The position numbers were made by a program, and so were the translations under genes. A model generated the notes under the pieces. The model made no database searches, was not told the origin of the DNA, and saw only the letters and a program-made list of their open reading frames with translations. From positions 1-32,541 of the forward strand of contig UQVD01000010.1 of the NCBI GenBank assembly GCA_900544385.1: a stretch of DNA of 32,541 bases, written 5' to 3'. Shown in pieces: positions 8,841-17,081 of the stretch (position 1 is its first letter; every line of letters begins with the position of its first letter). This DNA is from an uncultured Collinsella sp. (GTDB lineage Bacteria > Actinomycetota > Coriobacteriia > Coriobacteriales > Coriobacteriaceae).

Positions 8841-10267
8841 TAGAGCGTGTGGAGCAGGGCGATGAGGAAGCGGATGCCTTGGAGGTAGGCGCGACGGGTG
8901 ATGCGCTCGTTGGTGCCGTGGACGCCTCGGTCGCACTCGTCATCGTCGACCACAAAGGCCGAGAAACGAATGCACTCAGGGCAAATGCGCTGATAGTTGG
9001 CAGCGTCGGTCGCGCCGATCACGGTCGAGGGGACGATGCTGACAGGAGCCCCGCCCGTCGCACTCGGTCCGTTTTCCTCCGTCCCCTTTGGATCACGGAA
9101 ATAGCGGGCGGCGATGGCGCGAACGGCCTCGAGCCCCGGTCCACCGACACGCGGAGACGGCGAAGGCTCGGAGCTGCCGGGGCCCAGCTCCACTTCGACA
9201 CGACCGGCAAGGTCCGCCCCGGCAACCGCATCACGGCAGCGCGCCACAACGTCGGCCACGCTCGTGCCCTCGAGCATGCGGAAGTTGATATTAGCCCACA
9301 TATCCTGCGGCATTACGTTGGCGCCGGTGCTGCCGCCCTCGATCTGCGTGGGCGCGCAGGTGGTCGTCACGAGCGGGTAGAGCTTCTTGCTGGCGAGGCA
9401 CTCGCGCACGATGGTGTCCTTGTTGGAGGCAATCTCGTCGGCCGTGTAGAGCCCCAACTCGACGAGCTGGGCGGCAAGCAAGTCGGTCACGCGCGTCGGC
9501 CACTCGATATCGCAGATTGCGGTGATGGCACGGCTGAGCACCTCGAGCGATGTGCCGCCGTAGGGGTTGGACGAATGCCCGCCCTCACTCTTCGTCTTGA
9601 GTATGATATCGGCGTAACCCTTCTCCGCGAGGTCGGCATGCATAAGCCAGCCCTCGCCCGCGCCATACTCGGCAGCCGAAACAATACGGTAGTCACCCTC
9701 GTCGATCAGATATTCAAGTTCAACGCCACGCTCCTCGAGCACACGACCGATCGCCCCCGCGCCGTACTGCGTGGTTTCCTCGTCCTGGCCAAAGGCGAGC
9801 AGCAGGGTACGCTTGTGCTCCCAGCCGTGCGCGAGCGCATACTCAACCGCCTCGAGAATGCCTGCGACCTGGTCTTTCATATCGATGGCGCCGCGACCCC
9901 AAATGTAGGTGTCGTCCACATGTCCGCTAAAGGGGGCATGCGTCCAGTCAGCCTCGGTGCCGGGTACCACGGGAACCACGTCCATGTGGCCCATGAGCAT
10001 AATGGGCTTGAGGGCAGGGTCGGAACCGCCAAGCGTCACCAATAGCGAATGGTCGATAAGCTCGACCTTACCCGCCGTAAATACGTGCGGCCAAGCCTGC
10101 TGCATATACGCGCGCAGGTCGTCGAACGGCTGCCAGTCCACCGCCTCGGCATCCATACTCGAGATGGTCGGAAACGACAGCACGCGACCCAAGCGCTCGC
10201 ACGCGCCAGCCTCGTCTATATCGGCAAAATCATCCTCATGCGCAAAGAAGCGCCAAACCTCGGCCAT
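8840..10267 (-). CDS. M20-family zinc peptidase (carboxypeptidase/dipeptidase type)
   Basis: Predicted cytoplasmic metallopeptidase of 475 residues that probably releases amino acids from short peptides or N-acyl amino acids. The start at 10267 follows AAAGGAT. M20 motifs are complete: MGHMDVVPV (His94, Asp96), the bridging Asp129 in GAIDMKDQ, the catalytic Glu pair 163-164 in GQDEETT, the LIDEGD loop near 187-192, and a late HGTNER. The lid domain shows GGHSSNP. The length and the VVPV wording fit the CPS1/PM20D1-like branch better than PepV. It follows the ABC ATPase by 72 nt on the same strand, so it may process what that transporter imports. Residues about 391-399 (RDPKGTEENG region) are encoded by a copy of a dispersed repeat. 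Confidence 0.9.
   Translation of the reverse strand: MAEVWRFFAHEDDFADIDEAGACERLGRVLSFPTISSMDAEAVDWQPFDDLRAYMQQAWPHVFTAGKVELIDHSLLVTLGGSDPALKPIMLMGHMDVVPVVPGTEADWTHAPFSGHVDDTYIWGRGAIDMKDQVAGILEAVEYALAHGWEHKRTLLLAFGQDEETTQYGAGAIGRVLEERGVELEYLIDEGDYRIVSAAEYGAGEGWLMHADLAEKGYADIILKTKSEGGHSSNPYGGTSLEVLSRAITAICDIEWPTRVTDLLAAQLVELGLYTADEIASNKDTIVRECLASKKLYPLVTTTCAPTQIEGGSTGANVMPQDMWANINFRMLEGTSVADVVARCRDAVAGADLAGRVEVELGPGSSEPSPSPRVGGPGLEAVRAIAARYFRDPKGTEENGPSATGGAPVSIVPSTVIGATDAANYQRICPECIRFSAFVVDDDECDRGVHGTNERITRRAYLQGIRFLIALLHTL
9070..9096. repeat. Dispersed repeat copy inside the M20 peptidase coding region
   Basis: CGTTTTCCTCCGTCCCC, three variable bases, then GGATCAC: the same bases in the same spacing as at 27937-27963, which is intergenic. 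Here it codes for a linker of the peptidase. Confidence 0.7.
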
Positions 10268-10291
10268 GACATCCTTTCGATTGTGATGACG

Positions 10292-10316
10292 AGGGCCGCC
10301 CCACCGGAGCGGCCCT
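10292..10316 (-). other. GC-rich hairpin between ABC ATPase and M20 peptidase
   Basis: Perfect 8-bp stem AGGGCCGC/GCGGCCCT with a 9-nt loop in the 72-nt gap. It has no T run, so it is more likely an mRNA-processing or partial-attenuation hairpin than a full terminator. Confidence 0.45.
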
Positions 10317-10339
10317 GCCACATAAGCGTTTGCGGTCGG

Positions 10340-11125
10340 TTATTTGTCCTCGAGATAACGCGAGAGGAACTCGCGAGTGCGCTGGTGCTTGGGGTTGCCG
10401 AAGAGCTCGGCCGGCGCGGCGTCCTCGAGCACCACGCCCTTGTCCATAAAGACCACGCGGTCGGACACCGTGCGGGCAAAAGCCATCTCGTGCGTGACGA
10501 CGACCATGGTCATGCCTGCGGCAGCGAGCTTGCGCATGACCTCGAGCACTTCTCCCACGATCTCGGGGTCGAGCGCGGAGGTCGGCTCGTCGAACAGCAT
10601 GATCTGCGGATTCATGCACAGGGCACGAGCGATGGCCACGCGCTGTTTTTGACCACCGGACAGGCGGCCCACGGCGGCGTGCGCGAACTTCTCGAGTCCC
10701 ACGCTGGTCAGGTGCTCCATCGCGACCTTCTCGGCCTCGGCCTTGCTCATCTTTTTGAGCGTGACGGGCGCGAGCGTGCAGTTGTCGAGCACATCCATGT
10801 TGTTAAACAAGTTAAAGCCCTGGAACACCATGCCGATGTCCTCGCGGAGTTTATTGATATTGCAGCGCTCGGCCGTAAGGTCCTGGCCGTGGAACCAGAT
10901 GTGGCCCGCGTCCGGGGTCTCGAGCAGATTGAGGCAGCGCAGGAAGGTCGACTTGCCCGAGCCCGAGGCGCCGATAATGGTGACGACCTCGCCGGGGTTA
11001 ACGGACAGGTCGATGCCCTTGAGTACCTCGAGCGAGCCGAAGCTCTTGCGCAGGCCCTCGACGCGGATGAGCGGCTCATTGGTCTGTGCGGCGGCCGCAA
11101 CGCCGGTAGTGGCGGTATCTGCCAT
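10340..11125 (-). CDS. Polar amino acid ABC importer, ATP-binding protein
   Basis: GlnQ/HisP-type ATPase (261 residues) that drives a periplasmic-type amino acid importer from the cytoplasmic face. Walker A is GASGSGKST (52-60), Q-loop Gln102, signature LSGGQKQR (155-162), Walker B IMLFDE (175-180), and switch His212 in VVTHEM. The start at 11125 follows GAGGAG. It lies 22 nt after the permease stop in the order binding protein, permease, ATPase. Substrate is not readable from sequence; the family takes up Gln, Glu, His, Arg, cystine or similar amino acids. Confidence 0.94.
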   Translation of the reverse strand: MADTATTGVAAAAQTNEPLIRVEGLRKSFGSLEVLKGIDLSVNPGEVVTIIGASGSGKSTFLRCLNLLETPDAGHIWFHGQDLTAERCNINKLREDIGMVFQGFNLFNNMDVLDNCTLAPVTLKKMSKAEAEKVAMEHLTSVGLEKFAHAAVGRLSGGQKQRVAIARALCMNPQIMLFDEPTSALDPEIVGEVLEVMRKLAAAGMTMVVVTHEMAFARTVSDRVVFMDKGVVLEDAAPAELFGNPKHQRTREFLSRYLEDK

Positions 11126-11147
11126 GATGATTCTCCTCGTCTTAAGC

Positions 11148-12296
11148 CTAGTTAGAGCTGGGCAGCGTGGCCGGAGCCTCGGCACCGAGCTTTTTGCCAA
11201 AGGCTTCGAGCAGGCGGCTCGCCACGAGCGTCAGGATCAGGTAGACCACGAGCGCCACGCAGTAGACCTCCATCTGGCGGTAGTACACGCCGGCGACCGT
11301 GGTAGTAGCGTACATAAGGTCGAACACGCCGATGACCGAGAGCACCGACGAATCCTTGATGTTGATGATGAGCTCGTTGGTGAGCGCCGGAATCGCATTT
11401 TTAATGCCCTGGGGGAACACGACTTTGCGCATGGCCTGCCACTGCGACAGGCCCAGCGATCGCGCCGCCTCGGCTTGGCCGGGATCGATGGACTCGATGC
11501 CGCCGCGCAGGACCTCCATCATGTAGGCGGTAGAGTTGAGCGAGATGGTGACGAGGCCAGCGGTAAAGGTGCTCCAGATCTGGTTGGCCTGGGCGGTCTC
11601 GAAGCCCATGCCGCGCAAAACGGTGAAGCCCGCGTAATAGATGAGCAGACCCTGGACCATCATGGGCGTGCCGCGCACGATGGTGGAGTAGACGGTCGCA
11701 AAGCCGCGGCCGATACTCTTAAAGAAGCGCACCAGGTCGTTGTCCACGCGGTCGAAGGTCTGAATACGCAGGAACACAAAGAGCAGCGCCAGGAAGAATG
11801 CGATGACGGTGCCGAAGGTGGCAAGCGCGATGGTGATCTCGATGCCGCGGATGAAGAAGTCGCCGCTCTTGTAGGTCATGTAGACCAGGCTCGACAAAAA
11901 GTCGCTGGGGTTGGAATCCGAGACAATGCTCACCTGCACCAGGTCGATAAACGACATGATGCAGCGGTCCACGAAAAAGATCGCTGCGATGGCGACCACA
12001 ACATAGCTACCCAGGCGCGCGCCGCGGCGGAAACGCTCGGAGGCGAACGGCGACTTTACGCGATAGTCGCTCCAGTGCATAAGCTTGGTGACCAGCGCCG
12101 CCGCCGACACGACAATCCAGGCCCAAAGAATCGCCCAAAGGCAATCCTGGAAGATACCGGTGGGGGCCAAGAAGCTCAGCGGCGTGGGGTTGCGCTGGCT
12201 AAACGCCAGGCCGAGCGCCGCGATAACGCTCGTGCCCAGGTATACATAACGGTGGTCGGCCTTAATAAAGGAGGCCAGGCGATTGACGGTTTTCAT
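11148..12296 (-). CDS. Polar amino acid ABC importer, permease
   Basis: Inner-membrane subunit (382 residues) of the HEQRo amino acid permease family. The C-terminal half has the typical five-helix fold with FIRGIEITIALATFGTV and the cytoplasmic EAA loop GQAEAARSLGLSQWQAM, which docks on the ATPase. The N-terminal 130 residues add about three further hydrophobic segments, making it longer than the usual 220-residue subunit. A single permease gene suggests a homodimer. The start at 12296 follows GGGAGG. It begins 9 nt after the binding-protein stop. Confidence 0.92.
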   Translation of the reverse strand: MKTVNRLASFIKADHRYVYLGTSVIAALGLAFSQRNPTPLSFLAPTGIFQDCLWAILWAWIVVSAAALVTKLMHWSDYRVKSPFASERFRRGARLGSYVVVAIAAIFFVDRCIMSFIDLVQVSIVSDSNPSDFLSSLVYMTYKSGDFFIRGIEITIALATFGTVIAFFLALLFVFLRIQTFDRVDNDLVRFFKSIGRGFATVYSTIVRGTPMMVQGLLIYYAGFTVLRGMGFETAQANQIWSTFTAGLVTISLNSTAYMMEVLRGGIESIDPGQAEAARSLGLSQWQAMRKVVFPQGIKNAIPALTNELIINIKDSSVLSVIGVFDLMYATTTVAGVYYRQMEVYCVALVVYLILTLVASRLLEAFGKKLGAEAPATLPSSN

Positions 12297-12305
12297 GCTG
12301 CCTCC

Positions 12306-13232
12306 CTATGCCGGCTGACGGTCGAGGCACGCGTCCCACATTTGGTCGCGCTCCTCTTGGCTAATGCCCTTGAGTGTCTTGTCGATGAGCTTAAGCAGCT
12401 TGTCCGAGCCCTTGCGGCAGCCGACGTTTGCCGCGACCTCCTGCTTAAAGCCCTCGCCCTCAGCAAAATGAATAGGGACAATGCCCGGATTTTGGGCCAT
12501 ATAGCCCTTCTCGTTCTCGGTGTTGTAGGTCACGGCGTCGCACGTGCCCTGCAGCAGGTTCGAGAACACCGTGGGGACCGAATCGACCGGGTTTTTGTGC
12601 ACAACGCCCGGGATCTCGTCGATGACGGTATCGAGCATAGTGTCCTTTTGCCCGAGCACCGTGGCACCGCTGAAGTCGCTGAGCTTGGTCGCATTCTGGT
12701 AGGGCGAGCCCTCTTTTACGAACAGGCCAAAGTAGCCAATGAAGTACGGGTCGGAAAAACCGACGGACTCTTCGCGCTCGGGCGTAGCGCTCATGCCGGC
12801 GATGATGAGGTCGATCTGGCCGTTGTTGAGCGAATCGATGAGGCCCGAGAAGCTCTGCTTGACGGCAACGGGCTCGCCACCGAGGGCCTTGCAGACGATC
12901 TTGGCGATCTGCACGTCGTAGCCATCGGCATAGGCGCCCTGCACGTTGTCGATGGGGATAGTGTACTCACTGGCTTCGGAAACCTGCCAGTTGTACGGGG
13001 CGTAGGCCGCCTCCATGCCAATGCGGATCTTGTCCTTGCCGATCACGGAATCGGACAGGTCGTCGCGACCGCCGCCCGTCGTGGGCTGAACCACCTTGAG
13101 CGTGGACGGACGCTGACAGCCGGCGAGCGCGCCGGCGACGACGGAAGCGCTCGCAGCGAGAGCGCTACCCAAGAAGATGCGACGGCTGCACACCGGCTGT
13201 GGATGCGCGTCGCGCTGATGGGGAGAATGCAT
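12306..13232 (-). CDS. Amino acid ABC importer, substrate-binding lipoprotein
   Basis: Extracellular solute-binding protein of family 3 (308 residues), anchored to the membrane by lipid. The N-terminus has SRRIFLGS followed by a hydrophobic stretch and the lipobox LAGC (Cys39), so Tat-dependent export before lipidation is possible. The mature part shows IRIGMEAAYAPYNW, GYDVQIAKIV and the LNNGQIDLIIAGMSATPER motif typical of the family. The start at 13232 follows GGGAAGG. It is the first gene of the importer operon. Confidence 0.93.
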   Translation of the reverse strand: MHSPHQRDAHPQPVCSRRIFLGSALAASASVVAGALAGCQRPSTLKVVQPTTGGGRDDLSDSVIGKDKIRIGMEAAYAPYNWQVSEASEYTIPIDNVQGAYADGYDVQIAKIVCKALGGEPVAVKQSFSGLIDSLNNGQIDLIIAGMSATPEREESVGFSDPYFIGYFGLFVKEGSPYQNATKLSDFSGATVLGQKDTMLDTVIDEIPGVVHKNPVDSVPTVFSNLLQGTCDAVTYNTENEKGYMAQNPGIVPIHFAEGEGFKQEVAANVGCRKGSDKLLKLIDKTLKGISQEERDQMWDACLDRQPA

Positions 13233-13348
13233 AATCTGCCTTCCCTGTTGAATCGTATGCTGACTACTTAACAGGATATACGCCAGCGACCAGCAGTGCA
13301 GCACAAGCTCGAAAAATTAATAGACACATGGTAGTCATTGGGGACGTC

Positions 13349-13482
13349 GATGTTTTGGCAATGCCGGCGAGCGACGTCCAGAGCGAACAAGTGGCATGAA
13401 AAAGACAAGGCATGACCAGAAGGTCTATGCCTTGCCTTTTGAATGACAAATTATCGCTCTGGACGGCACGCAGCATCGACCG
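13349..13482. ncRNA. Long stem-loop repeat element, copy A (candidate structured RNA)
   Basis: The outer arms CGTCCAGAGCGA (13375-13386) and TCGCTCTGGACG (13454-13465) pair perfectly over 12 bp. The inner stem CAAGGCAT/ATGCCTTG continues, past one bulged T, to GACC/GGTC, closed by AGAA. Flanks begin GATGTTTTGGC and end near GCAGCATCGA. A diverged copy at 28008-28142 keeps the stems with paired base changes. It lies between the epimerase 3' end and the amino-acid importer promoter region. It might match the Collinsella-1 RNA motif in Rfam; strand and function are unknown. Confidence 0.5.
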
Positions 13483-13495
13483 AGCGGCGGAACCT

Positions 13496-14389
13496 CTAGA
13501 GCAAGGTGACGCTAAAGCTGCGTTTATCGGTAGCGCCGGGAGCCAAGTTGATGGTGTTGACCTTGTGCTCAAAGACATCGTCCTCGGTGTCCATGGTGGT
13601 GTGACCGGTCCAGGGCTCGAGCGCCACAAACGGAGCGTCGTTGGCGGCAGACCACACGCCGATGTACTTAAAGCCCTCAAAGTCGATCTTGACGCCGTGG
13701 CCCGACTTGCGGCCGCGCAGCGTGAGCGTGGAGCCCGGGGTATCGGTGAACATGATGGCGTCGTTATCGAAGCTGCGGTGCGTGATGGGCAGCACGTCCG
13801 AGTTATCGGGGGCCTTGTAGCTACCCTCGAACGTCATAAGGCCATCGGGCGTGATGACGGGGGCCTCGTTAGTCCAAGCCTCGGTAAACGCCAGCTCGTA
13901 ATCCTCGAACGCCTCGTCCTCGGCGCCGGGGGCGGGCACGTTAAACGCAGGGTGGCCACCCACCGAGAACGGCAGGTCTACGTCGCCGGTGTTAGTGACG
14001 GCAAAGGTCTGCGTGAGCGTGGCATCGCCGGTCAGGGCATAGGTCATGTTGAGCTTAAAGTGGAAGGGAAAGGCCTTGAGCGACTCGGGCGTATCGGTGA
14101 TCTCGTAGGTTACCGAGGAGCCGTCCTCCGATACCTCGACCAATTTGTGCTCGACAATGCGTGCGATGCCGTGGCGCGCCATCTCGCAGGTGCCGGCGGC
14201 AGACGTCGCCGTGTTGTTGCGCAGCGATCCCACGATAGGGAACAGGATGGGCGCGTGCTTGCCCCAAAAGGCCGGGTCGCCCTGCCACAGATACTCATTG
14301 CCGTTGAGGGCAAGGCTCGTGAGCTGGGCGCCCATGGAATCGATGGCCGCGGTGAGGCCGCCGCGCTTGATGGTAGTGACGGTGGACAT
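13496..14389 (-). CDS. Aldose 1-epimerase family protein (LacX-like)
   Basis: Galactose-mutarotase-like fold protein of 297 residues, predicted to interconvert anomers of a hexose or related sugar in the cytoplasm. The sequence opens with TTIKRGGLTAAIDSMGAQLTSL and has NEYLWQGDPAFWGKHAPILFPIVG, the strand and Arg/His region typical of the LacX/YeaD branch. FSVGGHPAFN carries the conserved HPAF motif with the catalytic-type His, and ALEPW holds the late Glu. The start at 14389 follows GGAGGAA. It stands alone, so the substrate cannot be told from context. Confidence 0.88.
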   Translation of the reverse strand: MSTVTTIKRGGLTAAIDSMGAQLTSLALNGNEYLWQGDPAFWGKHAPILFPIVGSLRNNTATSAAGTCEMARHGIARIVEHKLVEVSEDGSSVTYEITDTPESLKAFPFHFKLNMTYALTGDATLTQTFAVTNTGDVDLPFSVGGHPAFNVPAPGAEDEAFEDYELAFTEAWTNEAPVITPDGLMTFEGSYKAPDNSDVLPITHRSFDNDAIMFTDTPGSTLTLRGRKSGHGVKIDFEGFKYIGVWSAANDAPFVALEPWTGHTTMDTEDDVFEHKVNTINLAPGATDKRSFSVTLL

Positions 14390-14468
14390 GCTACTTCCTC
14401 CAAAAGTAAACAACAGTGTCGAGGGTTATTGTCCCACTCTTGGCAGCAGGGCTGAGCGGCAGGCGCAG

Positions 14469-15335
14469 TTATTGAGCAATAGCATAAAGGTCAAACCCAC
14501 CCTGCGGCGCGCTATCGACCGTATCGGGTGCTTGCGAATTAAAACTCACCGGGACCATGCGCTTTGAGGCGCGGTAACGCGTGCCGTCGGTGGCGACGGG
14601 CGGCTCATCGACCGTGAGCTCGTAGTCGCCGGGCTTGAGCTCGATACCGTCACCTTCGGAATTGACGTATTGGTACTCGTCGATTGCTTGTCCCCTGAGC
14701 GTGCGGCCCACGATATGGACGAGCATTTGGCTGTCGCCGCGCGCGGTATCCCACGTCGCGCCGTCCTTAACCTCGACCGACACATGCACCGAGCGCGTGC
14801 GGCTGAGCGATTGCTCGACGGACATCTCGACCTTGGCGGCGTCTTGGCGCTGCCGCTCGACATGACCCCAGATGCTGCCGATTGCCGAGCAGGCGATAAC
14901 GCCGGCCATGAAGGCGATGAGGATGGGGCCGAGCGGAGAACGGCGGCCCGCGTCTTCCTCACGAGCCAGGTCGGGGCGATGCGTGGGCGCAGGCGCCTGG
15001 GCGCCTTGCGCGGGCACGTCGAGAATGCTGAAAGATGCCGTACTGCCGGGGTCGATGGTGTGGCGCGGTTGCGGGGTCTTTGCCGGCGAAATGGACATGT
15101 CGGCTGGCTCACCCAGCGTGGCCGTGGCATCGGCCTTTGCCTCGTCGGCCTCGGCCTGGGCCCAAGCCTGTTCAAAGGTCAGGGGCTCGACGGGGTCGGA
15201 GGCGGCGTCCATCTCGACGGCATCGTTACCGGTCTCGTCCTCGTCGCTCGACACGTCACGCGGCGCGGGCTCGTCCCACTCCTCGTCCGGAGCCTCGCCC
15301 TCGCTATACCACCATTCAAAGTTATCGATATCCAT
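14469..15335 (-). CDS. Membrane-anchored protein of unknown function
   Basis: 288 residues, not recognised. The first 130 residues are very acidic and Pro/Ala-rich, starting MDIDNFEWWYSEGE, and look disordered and cytoplasmic. A single membrane segment lies near 136-158 (PLGPILIAFMAGVIACSAIGSIWG). The outside part is about 130 residues with a beta-rich pattern (VHVSVEVKDGATWD, IELKPGDYELTVDEPP), similar to small Ig-like or extracellular sensor domains. The start at 15335 is behind AAGGGG. The type II-like orientation resembles anti-sigma or divisome accessory proteins, but nothing specific supports either. Confidence 0.75.
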   Translation of the reverse strand: MDIDNFEWWYSEGEAPDEEWDEPAPRDVSSDEDETGNDAVEMDAASDPVEPLTFEQAWAQAEADEAKADATATLGEPADMSISPAKTPQPRHTIDPGSTASFSILDVPAQGAQAPAPTHRPDLAREEDAGRRSPLGPILIAFMAGVIACSAIGSIWGHVERQRQDAAKVEMSVEQSLSRTRSVHVSVEVKDGATWDTARGDSQMLVHIVGRTLRGQAIDEYQYVNSEGDGIELKPGDYELTVDEPPVATDGTRYRASKRMVPVSFNSQAPDTVDSAPQGGFDLYAIAQ

Positions 15336-15410
15336 ACGGGGCGCCCCTTAGGCCTCGCAAATAAACACTTGTTAGCCTTATACCCGCAGATGGCGCTGGA
15401 GCTCGCACGG

Positions 15411-15442
15411 AATGCGATAAAGGGACTGCTCCTTTGTCGCAT
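15411..15442. repeat. GTGACAAAGGG repeat, AATGCGA sub-type
   Basis: ATGCGATAAAGG / CCTTTGTCGCAT form a 12-bp stem with one T-G pair and a short loop. It lies in the gap between the MerR gene end and the upstream end of the unknown membrane-protein gene. Confidence 0.7.
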
Positions 15443-15511
15443 CGAAGTTGCGGTGGAATAGTTCCTGTTTGCACGCCCACTCGAGCTATTTAGGGACTAT
15501 TTCACCGCAAG

Positions 15512-16378
15512 TTATTTGAGGGCGACGGGGATTTGGATACAGCAGAAGTCCTCTTGGTGAGACTCGTCGTAGCTCGTGGTGTCCAGGTAGCAAAAATCGA
15601 AAGCATTGCCGATGGGCTGGAGCGCGTGCCTGTCCATGCAGGCCACGATGGCGCGGATACCCTCGGGCTCGTACGGCATGCCCCAGCGACTCATGCACAG
15701 GTACGTGCCCTCGGGCAGCACCTCGACGCCAATCTCCGCCAGCTCGGCAGGATCGCTCGGCAGTATTTCCTCGGCACCACGCGGCAACACGGCAAAGGAA
15801 CCGGCACCGGCGATGGGGTCGTCGGAATGCAGCGCCTCGCGACGCAGCATGGCGCCCCAACCGCGCATGGGGCGTGTGCCCGTGAGCGCACGCATGCGCA
15901 GAATCGCCCGCATGAGCGTGGGGTGCAGCATCGAGCGGCCACGCTCGATATCGCTCGGGAACTCCTCAAAGACCACGTAGCGGCGCTCGAATTGCTTGAG
16001 CTCCGGTTTGCCCTCGCGCTCGCGCCAATAGACCGCCTCGTCGTAAAAACTCAGCCGCTCCTGCACGCTCGCGCGCTCGGCTTTGAGCCCGGCAATCTGC
16101 TCGTCGAGCGCCTGCACCCGCGAGCGCAGGTGATCGGTCATCTCTCCAATGTCGAACGTCGAGGTCAGGCGATCGATCTCATCGAGTTCCAGTCCCAAGT
16201 CGCGCAGCATGCAGATCAGACGCATGAGCGGGATCTGCGTGGGCGAATAGAAACGGTAGCCTTTTTCGTTAACCACGGCGGGTTTAAACAGACCGATCTT
16301 GTCGTAGTAGATGAGCGTTTGGCGCGAAACGTTAAACAAGCTCGCCATCTCGCTAATCGCATACATACCCGTCTGCAT
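15512..16378 (-). CDS. MerR-family transcriptional regulator with GyrI-like effector domain
   Basis: 288-residue regulator. The N-terminal 70 residues are a MerR winged helix (YAISEMASLFNVSRQTLIYYDKIGLF, then a wing with GYRFYS). Then a long coiled coil (about 75-130, EMTDHLRSRVQALDEQI) makes the dimer. The C-terminal 150 residues resemble a BltR/GyrI-like ligand-binding domain of the multidrug-sensing kind. The start at 16378 follows GGGAGGA. A terminator hairpin lies only about 28 nt upstream, so its transcript would either begin inside that hairpin or pass through it. It sits next to the decarboxylase genes, but no shared operator was seen in its own promoter region. Confidence 0.88.
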   Translation of the reverse strand: MQTGMYAISEMASLFNVSRQTLIYYDKIGLFKPAVVNEKGYRFYSPTQIPLMRLICMLRDLGLELDEIDRLTSTFDIGEMTDHLRSRVQALDEQIAGLKAERASVQERLSFYDEAVYWREREGKPELKQFERRYVVFEEFPSDIERGRSMLHPTLMRAILRMRALTGTRPMRGWGAMLRREALHSDDPIAGAGSFAVLPRGAEEILPSDPAELAEIGVEVLPEGTYLCMSRWGMPYEPEGIRAIVACMDRHALQPIGNAFDFCYLDTTSYDESHQEDFCCIQIPVALK

Positions 16379-16405
16379 AGGTCCTCCCGACACACCCTTT
16401 GACAC

Positions 16406-16438
16406 GAAAAGCCCGCCGCCCACAGGGGCAGCGGGCTC
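16406..16438 (-). terminator. Terminator after ubiX
   Basis: Read on the minus strand: AGCCCGCTGCCC, a short loop, GGGCGGCGGGCT and a T run (16437 to 16407). A strong rho-independent terminator for the transporter-UbiD-UbiX operon, and immediately upstream of the MerR start. Confidence 0.85.
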
Positions 16439-16469
16439 AAACACTACTCGTATCCTACCCTAAAGATGC

Positions 16470-17048
16470 CTATGACCAGCGCTTATAGTTGGCGCACGAC
16501 ACGCCGACGGCCTCGAGTGCCTTGGCGGCGATGTGATGCACCGCCTCATCGAGCGTGGCGGGGCCGTTGTAAAACGTGAGCATGGGCGGCATGAGCATGA
16601 CGCCCGGCACACGCGCCAGGCGTGCCATGTTGTCGACATGGATCGCACTGAAGGGCGTCTCGCGCACCATAAGCACCAGGCGGCGCTGCTCTTTCATCTG
16701 CACATCGGCCGCACGCAGCAACAGGTTTTCGCTGTAGCCGCTCGCGATGCCGGCGAGCGTCTTCATGGAGCAGGGAGCCACGATCATGCCGTCGACCGGA
16801 TAGGTGCCGCTTGCGATGGCAGCGCCAATGTTCTTGTTGTCGTAGACCACATCGGCATAGCACGCAAACTCGTCGAGCGTCATGCCGAGCTCCTGCTCGA
16901 TGGTGATCTCTCCCCCGCGCGTGACGACAAGCGCCGACTCAGCGCCGGCCTGGCGCAGGCATTTGAGGCATTCAAGGCCCAGTGCCGCACCGCTGGCGCC
17001 AGACACGCCAACGACAATGCGACGGGGACGAACAGAAGACTCAGGCAT
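16470..17048 (-). CDS. ubiX: UbiX-type flavin prenyltransferase (LpdB-like)
   Basis: Makes prenylated FMN by adding a dimethylallyl group, from dimethylallyl phosphate, to FMN; this is the cofactor of UbiD decarboxylases. 192 residues, normal for the family. The FMN-binding GVSGASGAALG (14-24), the APCSMKTLAGIASG segment (91-104) and the RETPFSAIHVDNM region (129-141) are all present. The start at 17048 follows AAGGAG. It begins 33 nt after the UbiD-type gene and is the last gene of that operon. Confidence 0.95.
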   Translation of the reverse strand: MPESSVRPRRIVVGVSGASGAALGLECLKCLRQAGAESALVVTRGGEITIEQELGMTLDEFACYADVVYDNKNIGAAIASGTYPVDGMIVAPCSMKTLAGIASGYSENLLLRAADVQMKEQRRLVLMVRETPFSAIHVDNMARLARVPGVMLMPPMLTFYNGPATLDEAVHHIAAKALEAVGVSCANYKRWS

Positions 17049-17081
17049 GACAACTCCTTAACTACTTGGTAGGGCTACTTA

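Noticed and set aside
10743..13271. 842-codon plus-strand frame opposite the ABC importer
   Set aside because: Shadow of three clear minus-strand genes with ribosome binding sites and family motifs.
16378..16470. MerR as the regulator binding the shared 19-bp palindrome
   Set aside because: No copy of the palindrome in its own promoter region; adjacency alone is weak evidence.
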